From Streptomyces hilarionis (GTDB taxonomy: Bacteria; Actinomycetota; Actinomycetes; Streptomycetales; Streptomycetaceae): 38,241 nucleotides of DNA. A program made the translations under genes and the position numbers. Location: positions 1-38,241 of the forward strand of contig NZ_JAHHIT010000008.1 of NCBI RefSeq assembly GCF_024539675.1, written 5' to 3'. The notes under the pieces were generated by a model. That model did no database searches and was not told the origin of the DNA. It saw only the letters and a program-made list of their open reading frames with translations. Of this stretch, positions 17,046 through 26,474 are shown one piece after another; position 1 is the stretch's first letter; the number at the start of each line of letters is the position of its first letter.

Positions 17046-18851
17046 GTGAACACCGCATCCGCCACCCAGGCGACGGGTGCCGAGTCCCTGCCCGCCCGCG
17101 AGACGCTCAAGGAGCTGTACCGGTACGTCCGTCCGCACCGGTGGGCCGTCGCCCTCGGTCTCGGGTGCGCGCTGGCCGGTGCCGCCGGCGGGCTGCTGCA
17201 ACCGCTGGCCACGAAGACGCTGATCGACCGGCTCTCCTCCGGCGGCACGATCGGCGCCGTCCTGCCGGCCCTGACGGCGCTGGTGCTGCTGAGCATGGTG
17301 GCCGACGCGTTCGGCGCCTACGTGCTGGAACGGACGGCGGAGTCGGTGGTGCTCGCCGCCCGCCGCAGCCTCGTCGGACGGCTGCTGCGGCTGCGGCTGA
17401 CCGAGGTGGACCGGATGCAGCCGGGCGATCTGATGTCCCGGGTGACCTCCGACACCACCCTGTTGCGAGCGGTCACCACCCAGGCGGTGGTCTCCGCCGC
17501 GACCGGGGCGGTGACGCTCGTCGCGGCGATCACCGTGATGGCGATCCTCGATGCCGTCCTGCTCGGCGTCACGCTCGCCGTGGTCACGCTGCTCGGCGTG
17601 GGCGTCGCGCTGGTGATGCCGAGGATCGGGCGGGCCGCGGAGCGCTCCCAGGCGGCTGTCGGCGAGATGTCCACCGGGCTCGAGCGGGCCTTCGGCGCGT
17701 TCCGCACAGTGAAGGCCTCCGGCGCCGAGGAACGGGAGACCGCCCGCGTCGAGGCGGCGGCACGCAGGGCATGGCGCCACGGCGTGCGCAGCGCGAAGTG
17801 GGAGGCCCTGCTCCGTTCGGCGGACAACCTCGCCGTGGAGCTGGCGTTCCTCGCGGTGCTCGCCGTCGGCGGGGCGCGGGTGGCCGCCGGGGAGATCCCC
17901 GTGTCCACACTCATCGCGTTCCTGCTGTACCTGTTCTACCTGATGGAGCCGGTGTACAAGTTGGTCGACGCCGCGACCCACTATCAGGAGGGGGCGGCCG
18001 CGATCGCCCGGATCGTGCGGGTGGACGGCCTGGCGACCGAGCGGCCGGACCGCTGCCGGCCGCTCCGGCCCGGGGCGAGGACCGTGGAACGGCCGCGTCC
18101 GGCGTCGGTCCGCTTCGACGAGGTGTCCTTCCGGTACGCGCCCGGATCGCCGGACATCCACCGGCGGGTCGACTTCGAGGTGCCGGGCGGCGGGATGACG
18201 GCCTTCGTCGGCCCCTCGGGCGCGGGCAAGTCGACCGTCTTCGCGCTCCTGGAACGGTTCTACGACGTGACCGGCGGCCGCGTCCTGGTCGACGGCAGGG
18301 ACGTGAGGGAGTGGCCGCTGTCCGAGCTGCGGTCCGTGATCGGATACGTCGAGCAGGACGCGCCGGTGCTGGCAGGCTCGCTGCGCGAGAATTTGGTCTT
18401 CGCCGCGCCCTCGGCGACCGACGACGACGTGCGCGACGTCCTGGCCAGAACCGGACTCGACGCCCTGGTCGAGCGTCTCCCCCACCGCCTCGACACCCTG
18501 GTCGGACACCGCGGCTCGAAACTGTCCGGCGGGGAGCGCCAGCGCATCGCGATCGCCCGCGCTCTGCTGCGCCGACCCCGGTTGCTGCTCCTGGACGAGG
18601 CGACCTCACAGCTCGACGCCGTCAACGAGCTGGCACTGCGGGACGTCATCGCCGACACCGCCCGCGAGACCACCGTGCTGGTGGTGGCGCACCGCCTGTC
18701 GACGGTAACGGGCGCGGACCGCATCGTCGTCATGGACGCGGGGAAGGTCCGCGCGGTCGGCACGCACGAGGAGTTGGTGACCGAGGACGAGCTGTACGCG
18801 CGCCTCGCGGCGACCCGGTTCCTGACCCCGGAGGGACGCCCCCGCGGATGA
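17046..18851 (+). CDS. ABC exporter with fused membrane and ATPase domains
   Basis: A 601-residue half-transporter that should work as a homodimer. An N-terminal exporter-type membrane domain (six predicted helices, residues ~25-310) is followed by an ATPase domain with Walker [10 protein letters not shown] (~389), Q-loop [11 protein letters not shown], signature LSGGERQR (~493), Walker B LLLLDEA (~511) and the H-loop in VVAHRLST. The start is GTG 17046 with GAGGAAGG about eleven bases upstream. Features match multidrug/lipid (MsbA-like) exporters; the substrate is unknown. The gene converges with the DUF418-type gene and the two share a strong terminator. Confidence 0.92.
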   Translation: MNTASATQATGAESLPARETLKELYRYVRPHRWAVALGLGCALAGAAGGLLQPLATKTLIDRLSSGGTIGAVLPALTALVLLSMVADAFGAYVLERTAESVVLAARRSLVGRLLRLRLTEVDRMQPGDLMSRVTSDTTLLRAVTTQAVVSAATGAVTLVAAITVMAILDAVLLGVTLAVVTLLGVGVALVMPRIGRAAERSQAAVGEMSTGLERAFGAFRTVKASGAEERETARVEAAARRAWRHGVRSAKWEALLRSADNLAVELAFLAVLAVGGARVAAGEIPVSTLIAFLLYLFYLMEPVYKLVDAATHYQEGAAAIARIVRVDGLATERPDRCRPLRPGARTVERPRPASVRFDEVSFRYAPGSPDIHRRVDFEVPGGGMTAFVGPSGAGKSTVFALLERFYDVTGGRVLVDGRDVREWPLSELRSVIGYVEQDAPVLAGSLRENLVFAAPSATDDDVRDVLARTGLDALVERLPHRLDTLVGHRGSKLSGGERQRIAIARALLRRPRLLLLDEATSQLDAVNELALRDVIADTARETTVLVVAHRLSTVTGADRIVVMDAGKVRAVGTHEELVTEDELYARLAATRFLTPEGRPRG

Positions 18852-18897
18852 GGCGCGCGGCCCACGGGGTCGCTGTGCCGTCGGGCGTGGTCCACCC

Positions 18898-18937
18898 GGT
18901 CCGGCCGGCCCCACCGAGCGGTGGGGGCGGCCGGACC
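18898..18937. terminator. Strong bidirectional hairpin terminator
   Basis: GGTCCGGCCG pairs with CGGCCGGACC and, after one G:G mismatch, CCCCACC pairs with GGTGGGG around the tetraloop GAGC. It lies between the convergent exporter and DUF418-type genes and should terminate both. Confidence 0.85.
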
Positions 18938-18966
18938 ACCCGACGTCCGCCGCCTCCGACCGAATG

Positions 18967-20217
18967 TCAGCGGATGCGCCCGGCGGGCTTGGTGCCGGCG
19001 TGGAGCAGATACTCCAGGGGGCCGCGGCGGAAGAAGCGGGACCAGATCGCGGCGAACACGATCGCCCCCAGGATGTACGTGAGCACCGGCGCCCACGAGT
19101 CCCCCTGTCCGGCGTCGCCCTGCACGGACTGGGCGAGGAAGTGACCGACGTAGGCCGTCAGGGACATGGTGCCCACGGCGACGACCGGCTGCGCGAGGCG
19201 GCGCAGCCGCGGCAGGCGGTCCATCAGCACCGTCGCGCCCACGACCACGAGGATCGCCACGCCGACGCTTCCGATGATGTCGAACGTGGTGCCGCTGTGC
19301 GGATGGGCGGACAGCAGTTCCGAGAACGACCGCTCGAACTCGCCGGACTCACCGGACGGGCCGCCCATGGACGATGCCCCGGAACCGCTGGACGGTGCCG
19401 CGTCCTCCGCCACGCTGCGCAACGCGCTCTTGCCCGCCAGCAGCAGGGACAGCCCGTAGGCGCCCGCGACGAGGGCGGCGCCGAGTGCCGCCAGACGTCG
19501 CTGGACGGCGGCCGCGGACAGGTCGAGGCGGGCGAGTGCCATGCCGGCCACGACGAACGGCATCCATGTGATCGCCGGGTAGAAGCCCGTGAGCAGCAGG
19601 TCGAGCACCCCCACGTCGCTGAGCCGGTGCAGCGGGTCGTAGGCGTTGAAGTCCTGCTGGACGGAGTCGCCGAGCCGCGATGTCGCGACGAACGCCAGCT
19701 GCGGCCCGACGAGCGCGAGCCCTGCCGCGATCGTCGCGAGGGTCCCCGCGCGCAGGCGCACCAGAGGCAGAGCGAGAAGGAAGTACAGGCCGTAGAACCC
19801 GAGGATGATCACCCCTCCGTATTCCATGGCCATCGCGGTGCCCAACGCGAGCAGGACCACGGCGCGGATCGCGATCCGGGCCTTCGCCTGCCGGCCGGCG
19901 GGACCGGTCTTCGGCTCGAAGCGGCCCGCGATCAGCATCAGGGAGAACCCGGCGAGGGTGGCGAAGAGGACCGACGAATGCCCCTCCGCCAGATAGCGCA
20001 CCCAGGCGGCGGCGCCGTCCGTGGTCGACAGGGGCGGGCCCACGTGCACGATGTACATGCCGAACACCGCCAGCGCTCGGGCCAGATCCACTCCCACGAG
20101 GCGCCCCGTCGAGGGGCTGCCCGGCGCCTCTCCCGCGGGCCGCGGTGTGGTGCGGGGCCCGGGCGGCGCCGTCGCCCGCACGGCCGGTGTCCCCTGCTGC
20201 GGTCTTGTCTGTGTCAT
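18967..20217 (-). CDS. DUF418/YeiB-type multi-pass membrane protein
   Basis: A 416-residue membrane protein of the YeiB/heparan-alpha-glucosaminide N-acetyltransferase-like group. After a Pro-rich cytoplasmic leader comes GRLVGVDLARALAVFGMYIVH, the signature opening of this family. About ten hydrophobic segments follow, and the C-terminus contains LTAYVGHFLAQS and the charged IWSRFFRRGPLEYLLH end typical of DUF418. A Ser/Gly-rich loop around residues 285-310 is probably extracytoplasmic. The start ATG (20217) has GAAGGAT upstream. It is divergent from the two-component genes, which might control it. Its function is not established; an acyl- or acetyltransferase role on envelope glycans is a family-based guess. 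Confidence 0.83.
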   Translation of the reverse strand: MTQTRPQQGTPAVRATAPPGPRTTPRPAGEAPGSPSTGRLVGVDLARALAVFGMYIVHVGPPLSTTDGAAAWVRYLAEGHSSVLFATLAGFSLMLIAGRFEPKTGPAGRQAKARIAIRAVVLLALGTAMAMEYGGVIILGFYGLYFLLALPLVRLRAGTLATIAAGLALVGPQLAFVATSRLGDSVQQDFNAYDPLHRLSDVGVLDLLLTGFYPAITWMPFVVAGMALARLDLSAAAVQRRLAALGAALVAGAYGLSLLLAGKSALRSVAEDAAPSSGSGASSMGGPSGESGEFERSFSELLSAHPHSGTTFDIIGSVGVAILVVVGATVLMDRLPRLRRLAQPVVAVGTMSLTAYVGHFLAQSVQGDAGQGDSWAPVLTYILGAIVFAAIWSRFFRRGPLEYLLHAGTKPAGRIR

Positions 20218-20508
20218 GGGGATGATCCTTCGGTGGCCCCGGGGCGACGGACCATCCGGCAGACCGGGGCCAGACCCCCGCCGACCGGCCGGAGCGCTCC
20301 CCCCGAACGGCTGGAGCGGGCCCGGCGGGCGGCGGGCGTGCACGGCGGCCGCACCGTCGCGTCCCGTCCGGGACGTACTGTCGACGGCGGGCGATCTCCG
20401 TACGGGACCATGGGCGGCCTGACGTGGGCGGCGACGCCGAGAATCCGGACAGAGCGGTACAGCGCAGTGACAGAGCGGGGCAGCGGACCAGTGGGAAAGG
20501 GCACGCCG

Positions 20509-21189
20509 GTGATCCGGGTAGTGGTGGTGGACGACGAGGCCCTGGTGCGGTCCGGATTCGAAATGATCCTGAACGCCTTCGACGGCATCCAGGTCGTGGC
20601 GACCGCGGAGGGCGCGGGGGCCGCCGACGCGATCCGGCGCGAGCGCCCGGACGTCGTGCTCCTCGACATCCGCATGCCGGACGTCGACGGCTTGACCGTC
20701 CTGAGGGAGGTCCAGAAGCTTCCCGCGCCGCCGACGGTGGCCATGCTGACCACGTTCGACACCGACGAGTACGTCCTGACCGCGCTGCGCTCGGGAGCCA
20801 CGGGGTTCCTCCTCAAGGACACCGAGCCCGAGCAGCTCGCCCAACTGGTGCGCACCCTGGCCGCCGGCGGGGTGGTGATGTCCCCGAAGGCGTCGCGGGC
20901 TCTGCTGCGCGGCCATCCGGGGGCGGGGGCTCCCCAGGACGCGGACGTGGCGCGCGTGAAGCTGCTCAGCGACCGCGAACGGGATGTGCTCGTGCTGATC
21001 GCGGAAGGGCTGTCCAACGTGGACATCGGCGCCCGTGTCCATCTGAGCGCGGGCACCGTCAAGGACCACGTCAGCTCGATCCTCGCCAAGCTGCGGGTCG
21101 CCGGCCGCGTCCAGGCGGCACTCCTCGCGGAGCGGGCCGGACTGCTCGGTGACGACGGCGGCGACGCGGCTCGGGGCCAAGGGTGTTGA
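20509..21189 (+). CDS. NarL/FixJ-family response regulator
   Basis: A 226-residue two-component response regulator. The receiver domain has the acidic pair (VVVDDE), phospho-acceptor Asp53 in LLDIRMPD and Lys103 in FLLKDTEP. The LuxR-type DNA-binding domain covers about residues 155-215 (LSDRERDVLVLIAEGLSNVDIG, then TVKDHVSSILAKL). Several in-frame GTG codons exist; GTG 20509 is chosen because GAAAGG lies eight bases upstream and the protein then starts directly with the receiver strand IRVVVVDDE. The 3' end overlaps the kinase gene by seven bases. Its likely targets include the divergent DUF418-type gene or the MmpS-like lipoprotein gene; this is inference. Confidence 0.93.
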   Translation: MIRVVVVDDEALVRSGFEMILNAFDGIQVVATAEGAGAADAIRRERPDVVLLDIRMPDVDGLTVLREVQKLPAPPTVAMLTTFDTDEYVLTALRSGATGFLLKDTEPEQLAQLVRTLAAGGVVMSPKASRALLRGHPGAGAPQDADVARVKLLSDRERDVLVLIAEGLSNVDIGARVHLSAGTVKDHVSSILAKLRVAGRVQAALLAERAGLLGDDGGDAARGQGC

Positions 21190-22304
21190 GCACCGGTCGG
21201 GCACTGCGACAGGTGCCTGTCCGGGCCGTCGACGCGGGCCTTGTCGTGCTCGCCGTGCTCGACACCTGGATCAACCTCTACGACGAGGCGACGCCGATCA
21301 TGTGGGTCGGCGCCGCCCTCGGCTGCGTCGCCCTCGCCGTGCGCAGGCGTTTTCCCCTCGCCGTCGTCCTGCTGACCCTGCCCATGACCCTCTTCATGGA
21401 CGTGGCCCTGGCGCCGCTCGCCGCCCTTTACACCCTGGCCACGCGCACCCGCAACCGCCCGCTGCTGGCCGGCTGCGCCCTCGTGAACGCGACGGCGGGC
21501 ACCCTCGCGTGGCCCCTGTCCGACACGTCGTCCGACGACCGGACCTGGACGCTCATCCAGTTCGTCTACACCCTGGCCACGGCGTTCGCGCCCATTCTGT
21601 TCGGTCAACTCGTGCAGGCCCGAGCGGACTTGGCACGCCAGCTCGTCGAGGTCGAGGTCGCCCGCGAACACGAGCGCGCGCTGTACGCCCAGACCGTCCT
21701 CGCCCGCGAACGCGCCCAGCTGGCACGCGAGATGCACGACGTCGTCTCCCACCAGGTCAGCCTGATCGCCGTACAGGCAGGAGCCATGCAGGTCGCCGCC
21801 AAGGACCCCGGCGCACGCGAAGCCGCCCGCACCATCCGCACCCTGAGCGTGAACACCCTCGACGAACTGCGCCACATGGTCACCCTGCTGCGTGTGTCCG
21901 GCGGCAGGGAGACCGAGCTCACCCCGCAGCCCACCCTCGCCGACCTCCAGCAGCTGATCGCCGGCAGCGGCATCGAGACCACCCTGACGGGCGGGCTCCC
22001 GCCCGTCATCAGCACGACCGCCCAGCGCACCGTCTACCGCACGGTCCAGGAGGCCCTGACGAACGTGCGCAAGCACGCTCCCGGCGCCCGCGCCGACGTC
22101 CGCCTGTGGCACGACGCGCGGCACTTCGGCGTCACCGTGACCAACACGGTTCCCACCCGCCCGACCGTGGCCCTGCCCAGCTCCCGGCACGGCCTGATCG
22201 GCCTGAGGGAACGCGCCGAGCTGCTGGACGGCACCCTCACCGCCGAGCCCACCCCGCAGGGCGGCTACGAGGTCGAGCTACGGGCTCCCATCCGTCCCGC
22301 CTGA
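21183..22304 (+). CDS. Two-component sensor histidine kinase (HisKA_3 type)
   Basis: A 373-residue membrane kinase. Four to five hydrophobic segments between residues 15 and 143 form a short membrane sensor without a large extracellular domain, followed by a coiled-coil linker. The H-box is LAREMHDVVSHQVS with phospho-acceptor His185. The ATP-binding domain includes VQEALTNVRKHAPGA (N-box) and GLIGLRERAELLDG (G-box). GTG 21183 overlaps the end of the response-regulator gene, so the pair is translationally coupled, as is standard for this class. The stimulus is unknown; kinases of this layout often sense envelope stress. Confidence 0.92.
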   Translation: MLSTGRALRQVPVRAVDAGLVVLAVLDTWINLYDEATPIMWVGAALGCVALAVRRRFPLAVVLLTLPMTLFMDVALAPLAALYTLATRTRNRPLLAGCALVNATAGTLAWPLSDTSSDDRTWTLIQFVYTLATAFAPILFGQLVQARADLARQLVEVEVAREHERALYAQTVLARERAQLAREMHDVVSHQVSLIAVQAGAMQVAAKDPGAREAARTIRTLSVNTLDELRHMVTLLRVSGGRETELTPQPTLADLQQLIAGSGIETTLTGGLPPVISTTAQRTVYRTVQEALTNVRKHAPGARADVRLWHDARHFGVTVTNTVPTRPTVALPSSRHGLIGLRERAELLDGTLTAEPTPQGGYEVELRAPIRPA

Positions 22305-22435
22305 GAGCCACCGCCCGACGTGCCTTCGGCGAGCCCCGGCAGGGCCCGGACGGAGGCCCGCCGGGCGCGGATCGGCCTTCCGGCAGGACCCACCGCCCCC
22401 GCCGCCCTGTGCAACGCCTGCCATGTCGCCGGGCG

Positions 22436-22887
22436 TCAGCCCTTGAGCTTGTATGCGCAGGGCGCCGCCGACCTGCCGTCCTGATTGTCGGCGACCTGCT
22501 CGCCGTCGACCTCGATGGTGCACGGTGCGGGCTTGAGCGTCCCGTCCGCTCCCTTGACCGAGCCGGGGACCACCGCCACCGTGACGCCGACCTCCAGCTC
22601 CGCGCCCTCCAGCCGCATCGACTCCGTCTTGGTCCAGGGCAACGTCACCTTCTCGAAGTGGTTGCTGTTCCCGTTCCCCATGACCTGGGCCGTGCCCGTG
22701 CCGCCCACCTCGAAGACCACCTGGTGCGGCACGCCTTCGCTCCCCGCCGAAGAGCCCCCGCGCCGGAGTCGCTCGCCGAGGCGTCTTCGGCCTTGGCCGG
22801 CCCGGCGTCGTTCTGCTCGCCGCCGCACCCGGTGAGCAGCCCGGCCGCCGCGAGCAGGCCGATGGTGAGCATTGCCGTCTTGCGCAT
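22436..22887 (-). pseudogene. MmpS-like lipoprotein gene broken by a single-base frameshift
   Basis: The start ATG (22887) opens a lipoprotein signal peptide (MRKTAMLTIGLLAAAG, lipobox LTGC, Cys21) and a Glu/Ala/Ser linker. The rest of the domain (QVVFEVGGTGTAQVMGNG, VTLPWTKTESM, two Cys around IEVDGEQV) lies in a different frame ending at 22436. The frames join if one G is added to the five-G run on the coding strand (C5 at 22755-22759), giving a 150-residue protein with a smooth Gly/Ser linker. The domain resembles MmpS-type transport accessory proteins. The indel may be real, a phase-variable tract or a sequencing error. The gene converges with the kinase gene. Confidence 0.75.
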
Positions 22888-23073
22888 GCCGGTATTTCCC
22901 CGTTGTCGAACTGATCCGTACCCGTGCAGGAGGAAACCGTAGATCACGGCGTCGCGGTCGTCGCACGGCGGGGGCGGCGGCGCCGTCCTGCGGGCAGTCG
23001 GGGCGGCGGCCCGGTGTCAGCCCGCTGACGTATCCTTCCCGCCACCGCACATCATCCGGAAGGACCAAGGGAA

Positions 23074-24582
23074 TTGAGCGACCTGTCCGCCTTTCCACTG
23101 CCATTCAACGCCGCCCGTTCCCTGGCGTTCGCAACACCCCGAACACTGCGGGAACTTCAGATGATGCAATGCAGCGCACTCATACGGGCGAAACCGGAAT
23201 GGTTCCACAAGATGAACGATGCCGACATCGTCGCGAGATGGACGCAAGAGGCGATCTCCCAGGGCCTCACCGAGGCGCAGGTTCGCTATGTCCTGTCCGA
23301 ACTCCGCCATTACGCCGCCCTGCGGGACGGACCGACCGGCGTCGAGGTCTCCGCCGTCGACGGTGTGTGGCATTCGGACACCCTGATCGACGAAGGGCTC
23401 AGGTCCCGGCTGCGCACCGCGGTCGAGGTGCTGGAGCAGGTCCCCGAAGCGGAGAAGGACTGGCATCCCGGTTCCGGCGGCCAGGTGTGGGATCTCGTCC
23501 ACCCGTCGCTGTTCTGCCTGGTGAGGGAGGTGAGTGGCGCACCCGAGAGGGCCTGGCGGAACCCCACCGACCGATATGCGAAGTACGAGTTCTCGGAGCG
23601 ATTCCAGTGGCTGCCCACGGATGTGGACGTCCGTGAGGACGGCGATGTCGTCTTCCGTTCCTACGTCAACAACGTTCACCCCGAACGTCATCGCGAACTG
23701 GCTTCCGTGCTGCCGGACATGTTCGCGCGCCTGCGCCCCCTCTTCGAGAACGTGCTCACCGATCTGCGCCATCCGCGGCCGCTCCGGATCGAGGCCGACC
23801 CCTACGGGTGGTACGACTCGAAGCCGCAGTATCCGGACCGATCCGCCTACGGGGACGACGAGGCCCACGGCGAAGCGGTCGGCGCTTGGGAAGAGGCGCT
23901 GGACGACTGGTGGGAGAACCGTCTCCCAGTCGTCCCGGACGCCCCGGTCTTCACCCCGCCCGCGTTGCCCGACGCGTCCTCCCGGGTCGACCTGCGCGGC
24001 CGCCGCGTCCAGGTCATCGTGAAACTCGCCACCATTCACCTCACCCCGGACACACCCGAGTACGCGGGCGGTTCCTGGCACGTCGAGGGGATGATGAACG
24101 AGCGGATCGTCTCGACGGGCATCTACTACTGGGACAGCGAGAACATCACCGAGAGCCGGCTGAGTTTCCGGGCCGCTCTCGACGATCCGCACTACGAACA
24201 GAACGACGACAACGGTGTTCGGGAGGTCTACGGACTCGAGAACGAGGACGCGCTGAACCAGGTATGGGGATCGACGCCCACCCCGTCCGGCCGCTGCCTG
24301 GCGTTCCCCAACATTCTGCAACACCGCGTCGGCCCGTTCCGGCTCGCGGACCCCACTCGGCCCGGGCACCGGAAGATTCTCGCGTTCTTCCTGGTCGACC
24401 CGTCGGAGAGAATCGTCTCGACAGCCGATGTGCCACCGCAGCAACCATGGTCCGCCACCTCGACCATGACGCTGCAACAGGCCAAGTCCTATCGCGAAGA
24501 ACTCATGCGGGAACGCAAGTTCTTCGTCGACGAACACAATGAGCAGCTCTACGAGCGGGAATTCTCCCTCTGCGAACACTGA
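23074..24582 (+). CDS. DUF4246 protein, probable Fe(II)/2-oxoglutarate oxygenase-like
   Basis: A 502-residue soluble protein I assign to DUF4246 from its length and the segment EYAGGSWHVEGMMNERIVST followed by GIYYWDSENI. The N-terminal half is predicted helical and the C-terminal half has candidate metal ligands His336 and Glu338 (HVE) and a later His417 (LQHRVGPF), with PGHRKILAFFLVDP resembling the strand that carries the 2-oxoglutarate-binding Arg. That fits a cupin-type dioxygenase, but catalytic activity is not established. The start is TTG 23074 with GGAAGG ten bases upstream. No partner gene is evident. The family is, to my knowledge, common in fungi and scattered in actinobacteria. 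Confidence 0.72.
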   Translation: MSDLSAFPLPFNAARSLAFATPRTLRELQMMQCSALIRAKPEWFHKMNDADIVARWTQEAISQGLTEAQVRYVLSELRHYAALRDGPTGVEVSAVDGVWHSDTLIDEGLRSRLRTAVEVLEQVPEAEKDWHPGSGGQVWDLVHPSLFCLVREVSGAPERAWRNPTDRYAKYEFSERFQWLPTDVDVREDGDVVFRSYVNNVHPERHRELASVLPDMFARLRPLFENVLTDLRHPRPLRIEADPYGWYDSKPQYPDRSAYGDDEAHGEAVGAWEEALDDWWENRLPVVPDAPVFTPPALPDASSRVDLRGRRVQVIVKLATIHLTPDTPEYAGGSWHVEGMMNERIVSTGIYYWDSENITESRLSFRAALDDPHYEQNDDNGVREVYGLENEDALNQVWGSTPTPSGRCLAFPNILQHRVGPFRLADPTRPGHRKILAFFLVDPSERIVSTADVPPQQPWSATSTMTLQQAKSYREELMRERKFFVDEHNEQLYEREFSLCEH

Positions 24583-24595
24583 CCGCGAACGTATC

Positions 24596-24647
24596 GCGTT
24601 TCGGTTCCGCGTTTCCGTTCTGCGTTTCCGTTCTGCGTTTCCGACGC
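24596..24647. repeat. Four 13-bp tandem repeats downstream of the DUF4246 gene
   Basis: Units GCGTTTCGGTTCC, GCGTTTCCGTTCT, GCGTTTCCGTTCT and GCGTTTCCGACGC lie head to tail beginning 13 bases after the stop codon. The middle two are identical and the outer two diverge. The segment is less GC-rich than its surroundings. A small CGCGA/TCGCG hairpin lies at its left edge. Its role is unknown. Confidence 0.85.
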
Positions 24648-24836
24648 TCGGGCCACCGGCGGTCCCGGCTCCAGACGCGCAGAACCGCCTCCTCCCGCAC
24701 GCGGTGTCGGCCGGTCGTCCATGTCCCGTCGGCGACGACGTCGGCGGACGTCCGGCCACCCGGGTCCTTGATCATCACCAGGGCGTGCCGGCCGACGGGC
24801 GGGGGTAGGAGATGATGCACGGGAGGAGGAGAGCCG

Positions 24837-25058
24837 ATGACTGGACGTCAGGACCGCGAGTGGCCGGCGATGACGCCGGCGGACTTCGATCGCGAGGTCC
24901 CGCTGTGTCTGAACGTGGGGACGGGCCCCACCCCGGTGCCGGCCGAGCCCGACGAGTACGGCACCCTCCCCCTCTTCGGCCACGAGCCGCCCGCGCGGCG
25001 GACGACCCCGCGTGCCAGGCACCGCGCCGCCGACGTGGTGCAGGACGAACTGTTCTGA
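24837..25058 (+). CDS. Small conserved hypothetical protein
   Basis: A 73-residue acidic soluble protein with a strong GGGAGGAGGAGA ribosome site ahead of ATG 24837. The sequence opens with EWPAMTPADFDREVPLCLNV and ends QDELF, with an internal PLFGHEPP; no membrane segment or known motif is visible. I recall similar short proteins in other streptomycetes but cannot name a family. It stands alone on the plus strand between the 13-bp repeats and a membrane-protein gene. Confidence 0.6.
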   Translation: MTGRQDREWPAMTPADFDREVPLCLNVGTGPTPVPAEPDEYGTLPLFGHEPPARRTTPRARHRAADVVQDELF

Positions 25059-25269
25059 CCGGCACGGACCGGACTGCGTGAACTGCCGGGGCGGGAAGGA
25101 AAGTCGGCCCGTCGTCACGACCACGAGCCGCACCAGCGGCCCCCATCCCCCGCCCGGAAAATTGCTGATGGCGCGGGTCGTCTCGACTGCTAGTCTTCGG
25201 CATCTTGTCGCACACTCGTGCGCACACATCACACTGCTCGTCGCACCAGCCCGTGGGGGGAATTCTGTC

Positions 25270-25830
25270 ATGACCCAGCCAACTCAGCCGCCGTCCGACG
25301 GCAACCCGTTCGCTCAGCAGTCCACCGCCGCCGCCCCGCCCGCCGCCGACGGCAACCCCTACGCCCAGCAGCCCGGCGCCCCGCTTCCCCCCACGGCCCC
25401 GATCGCCCCCGCGACCGTGCCCGCCCCCGGCAACCTCGCCCTGGGCCTGGTCGTCGCCGTCGCGGTGGCCCTCGTCACCGCGGGCGTCTACGGCGCGATC
25501 GTCGGCGCGACCGAGTACGAGATCGGCTACGCGGCCGTCGGCGTCGGCTTCCTCATCGGTTTCGCGGCGGGCCGGATCGGCGGCACGAACCCCGTGCTGC
25601 CCGTGCTCAGCGCCGTGCTGTCGCTGGGCGCGGTCTACCTCGGCCAGCTCATCGGCATCGCGATGATCGGCGCCGACGAACTCGGCGTCTCGGCCACCTC
25701 CCTCTTCACCGAGCACTTCGACGTGCTGACCGAGGGCTGGAACGAGACCGCCGACCCGATGACCTTCCTCTTCCTCGCCATCGGCGCGTTCGCCGCGTTC
25801 TCCGGCGCCAAGAAGGCCTCCGCCCTCTGA
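25270..25830 (+). CDS. Hypothetical membrane protein with Pro/Gln-rich N-terminus
   Basis: A 186-residue protein. Residues 1-50 are disordered, with two DGNPFAQQ/DGNPYAQQ repeats and many prolines, as in many actinobacterial envelope proteins. Four predicted membrane segments follow (about 53-75, 79-98, 102-124 and 160-178), with a polar loop between the last two. The start ATG has GGGGGGAA just upstream. It converges with the DUF5959-like gene and ends in a shared terminator. No function can be assigned. Confidence 0.78.
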   Translation: MTQPTQPPSDGNPFAQQSTAAAPPAADGNPYAQQPGAPLPPTAPIAPATVPAPGNLALGLVVAVAVALVTAGVYGAIVGATEYEIGYAAVGVGFLIGFAAGRIGGTNPVLPVLSAVLSLGAVYLGQLIGIAMIGADELGVSATSLFTEHFDVLTEGWNETADPMTFLFLAIGAFAAFSGAKKASAL

Positions 25831-25869
25831 TCACCCGGCCACCACGAACAGGCGGCACCACACGACGGA

Positions 25870-25895
25870 GCCCGCCCACCTCCCGGTGAGCGGGC
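25870..25895. terminator. Bidirectional hairpin terminator
   Basis: GCCCGC pairs with GCGGGC and, across a C:A mismatch, CACC pairs with GGTG around the loop TCCC. It lies between convergent genes ending at 25830 and 25913 and should serve both. Confidence 0.75.
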
Positions 25896-25912
25896 CCCTT
25901 CCGTCCCGCCTC

Positions 25913-26383
25913 TCACCTCTTACGGTCCGGGCTCCACTCGTACGCTCCCGGCGATGACTCGATGACCTCGTTCGGCCAGGTCCGGCGCACCTGTCGCAGC
26001 AGTTCCCGGTGTCGAGCGACCCAGTTCTTTTCGGGGCGCACTCCCACGAGCGTGGTGAGACGGTCGGGGTCTTCGACCGTGACCGACACCAGGCCGTCCG
26101 CGTGCGGGTGAAGGGTGATGCTCAGGCCCCGGTCTCCGCCGATGCCGGCTCGGCGGCCCGGGGCGAGGTCGGACAGGTCCTGCTGCCAGGCGTCGAGGTC
26201 CTCCGGCAGGAGCTCGACGTCCAGCCGGGCGTCGACGAGACTCGCGGACACGAGCACGTCGGCGGACAGGATGTCGTGGCCGGTCAGCACGCCCGGCTGG
26301 GAGCGGCCGGTGACGCGCACGACGCAGCGGTTCCCGTCCGTGTCCTCCAGATTGATCAGATCCGCCGGGGCAGGTGGGGTCAT
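25913..26383 (-). CDS. DUF5959-like hypothetical protein
   Basis: A 156-residue soluble protein with no signal or membrane segment. It contains DLINLEDTDGNRCVVRVTGR, DVELLPEDLDAWQQDLSDL and a C-terminal PEKNWVARHRELLRQVRRTWP, which I associate with the streptomycete family DUF5959 (family call from memory, moderately sure). Start ATG 26383 is used because AGGAAG lies about ten bases ahead; the frame is open further upstream without a better ribosome site. It follows the VOC gene on the same strand after a 91-base gap. Confidence 0.65.
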   Translation of the reverse strand: MTPPAPADLINLEDTDGNRCVVRVTGRSQPGVLTGHDILSADVLVSASLVDARLDVELLPEDLDAWQQDLSDLAPGRRAGIGGDRGLSITLHPHADGLVSVTVEDPDRLTTLVGVRPEKNWVARHRELLRQVRRTWPNEVIESSPGAYEWSPDRKR

Positions 26384-26474
26384 CGGGCACTCGCTTCCTG
26401 AGGAACGGGGTGGGCTCGCATCCTCTCCCGGGTGAACGGGAACGCGGACCGCCAGCCCTCCCCGCACGATCGTC

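Noticed and set aside
17046..22304. A natural-product biosynthetic gene cluster around the ABC exporter
   Set aside because: No polyketide, peptide, terpene or RiPP biosynthetic enzyme lies nearby; the neighbours are regulatory and membrane genes.
25141..25269. Promoter candidate TTGCTG ... TAGTCT ahead of the membrane protein at 25270
   Set aside because: The spacing between the elements is 23 bases, too long for a standard sigma-70-type promoter.
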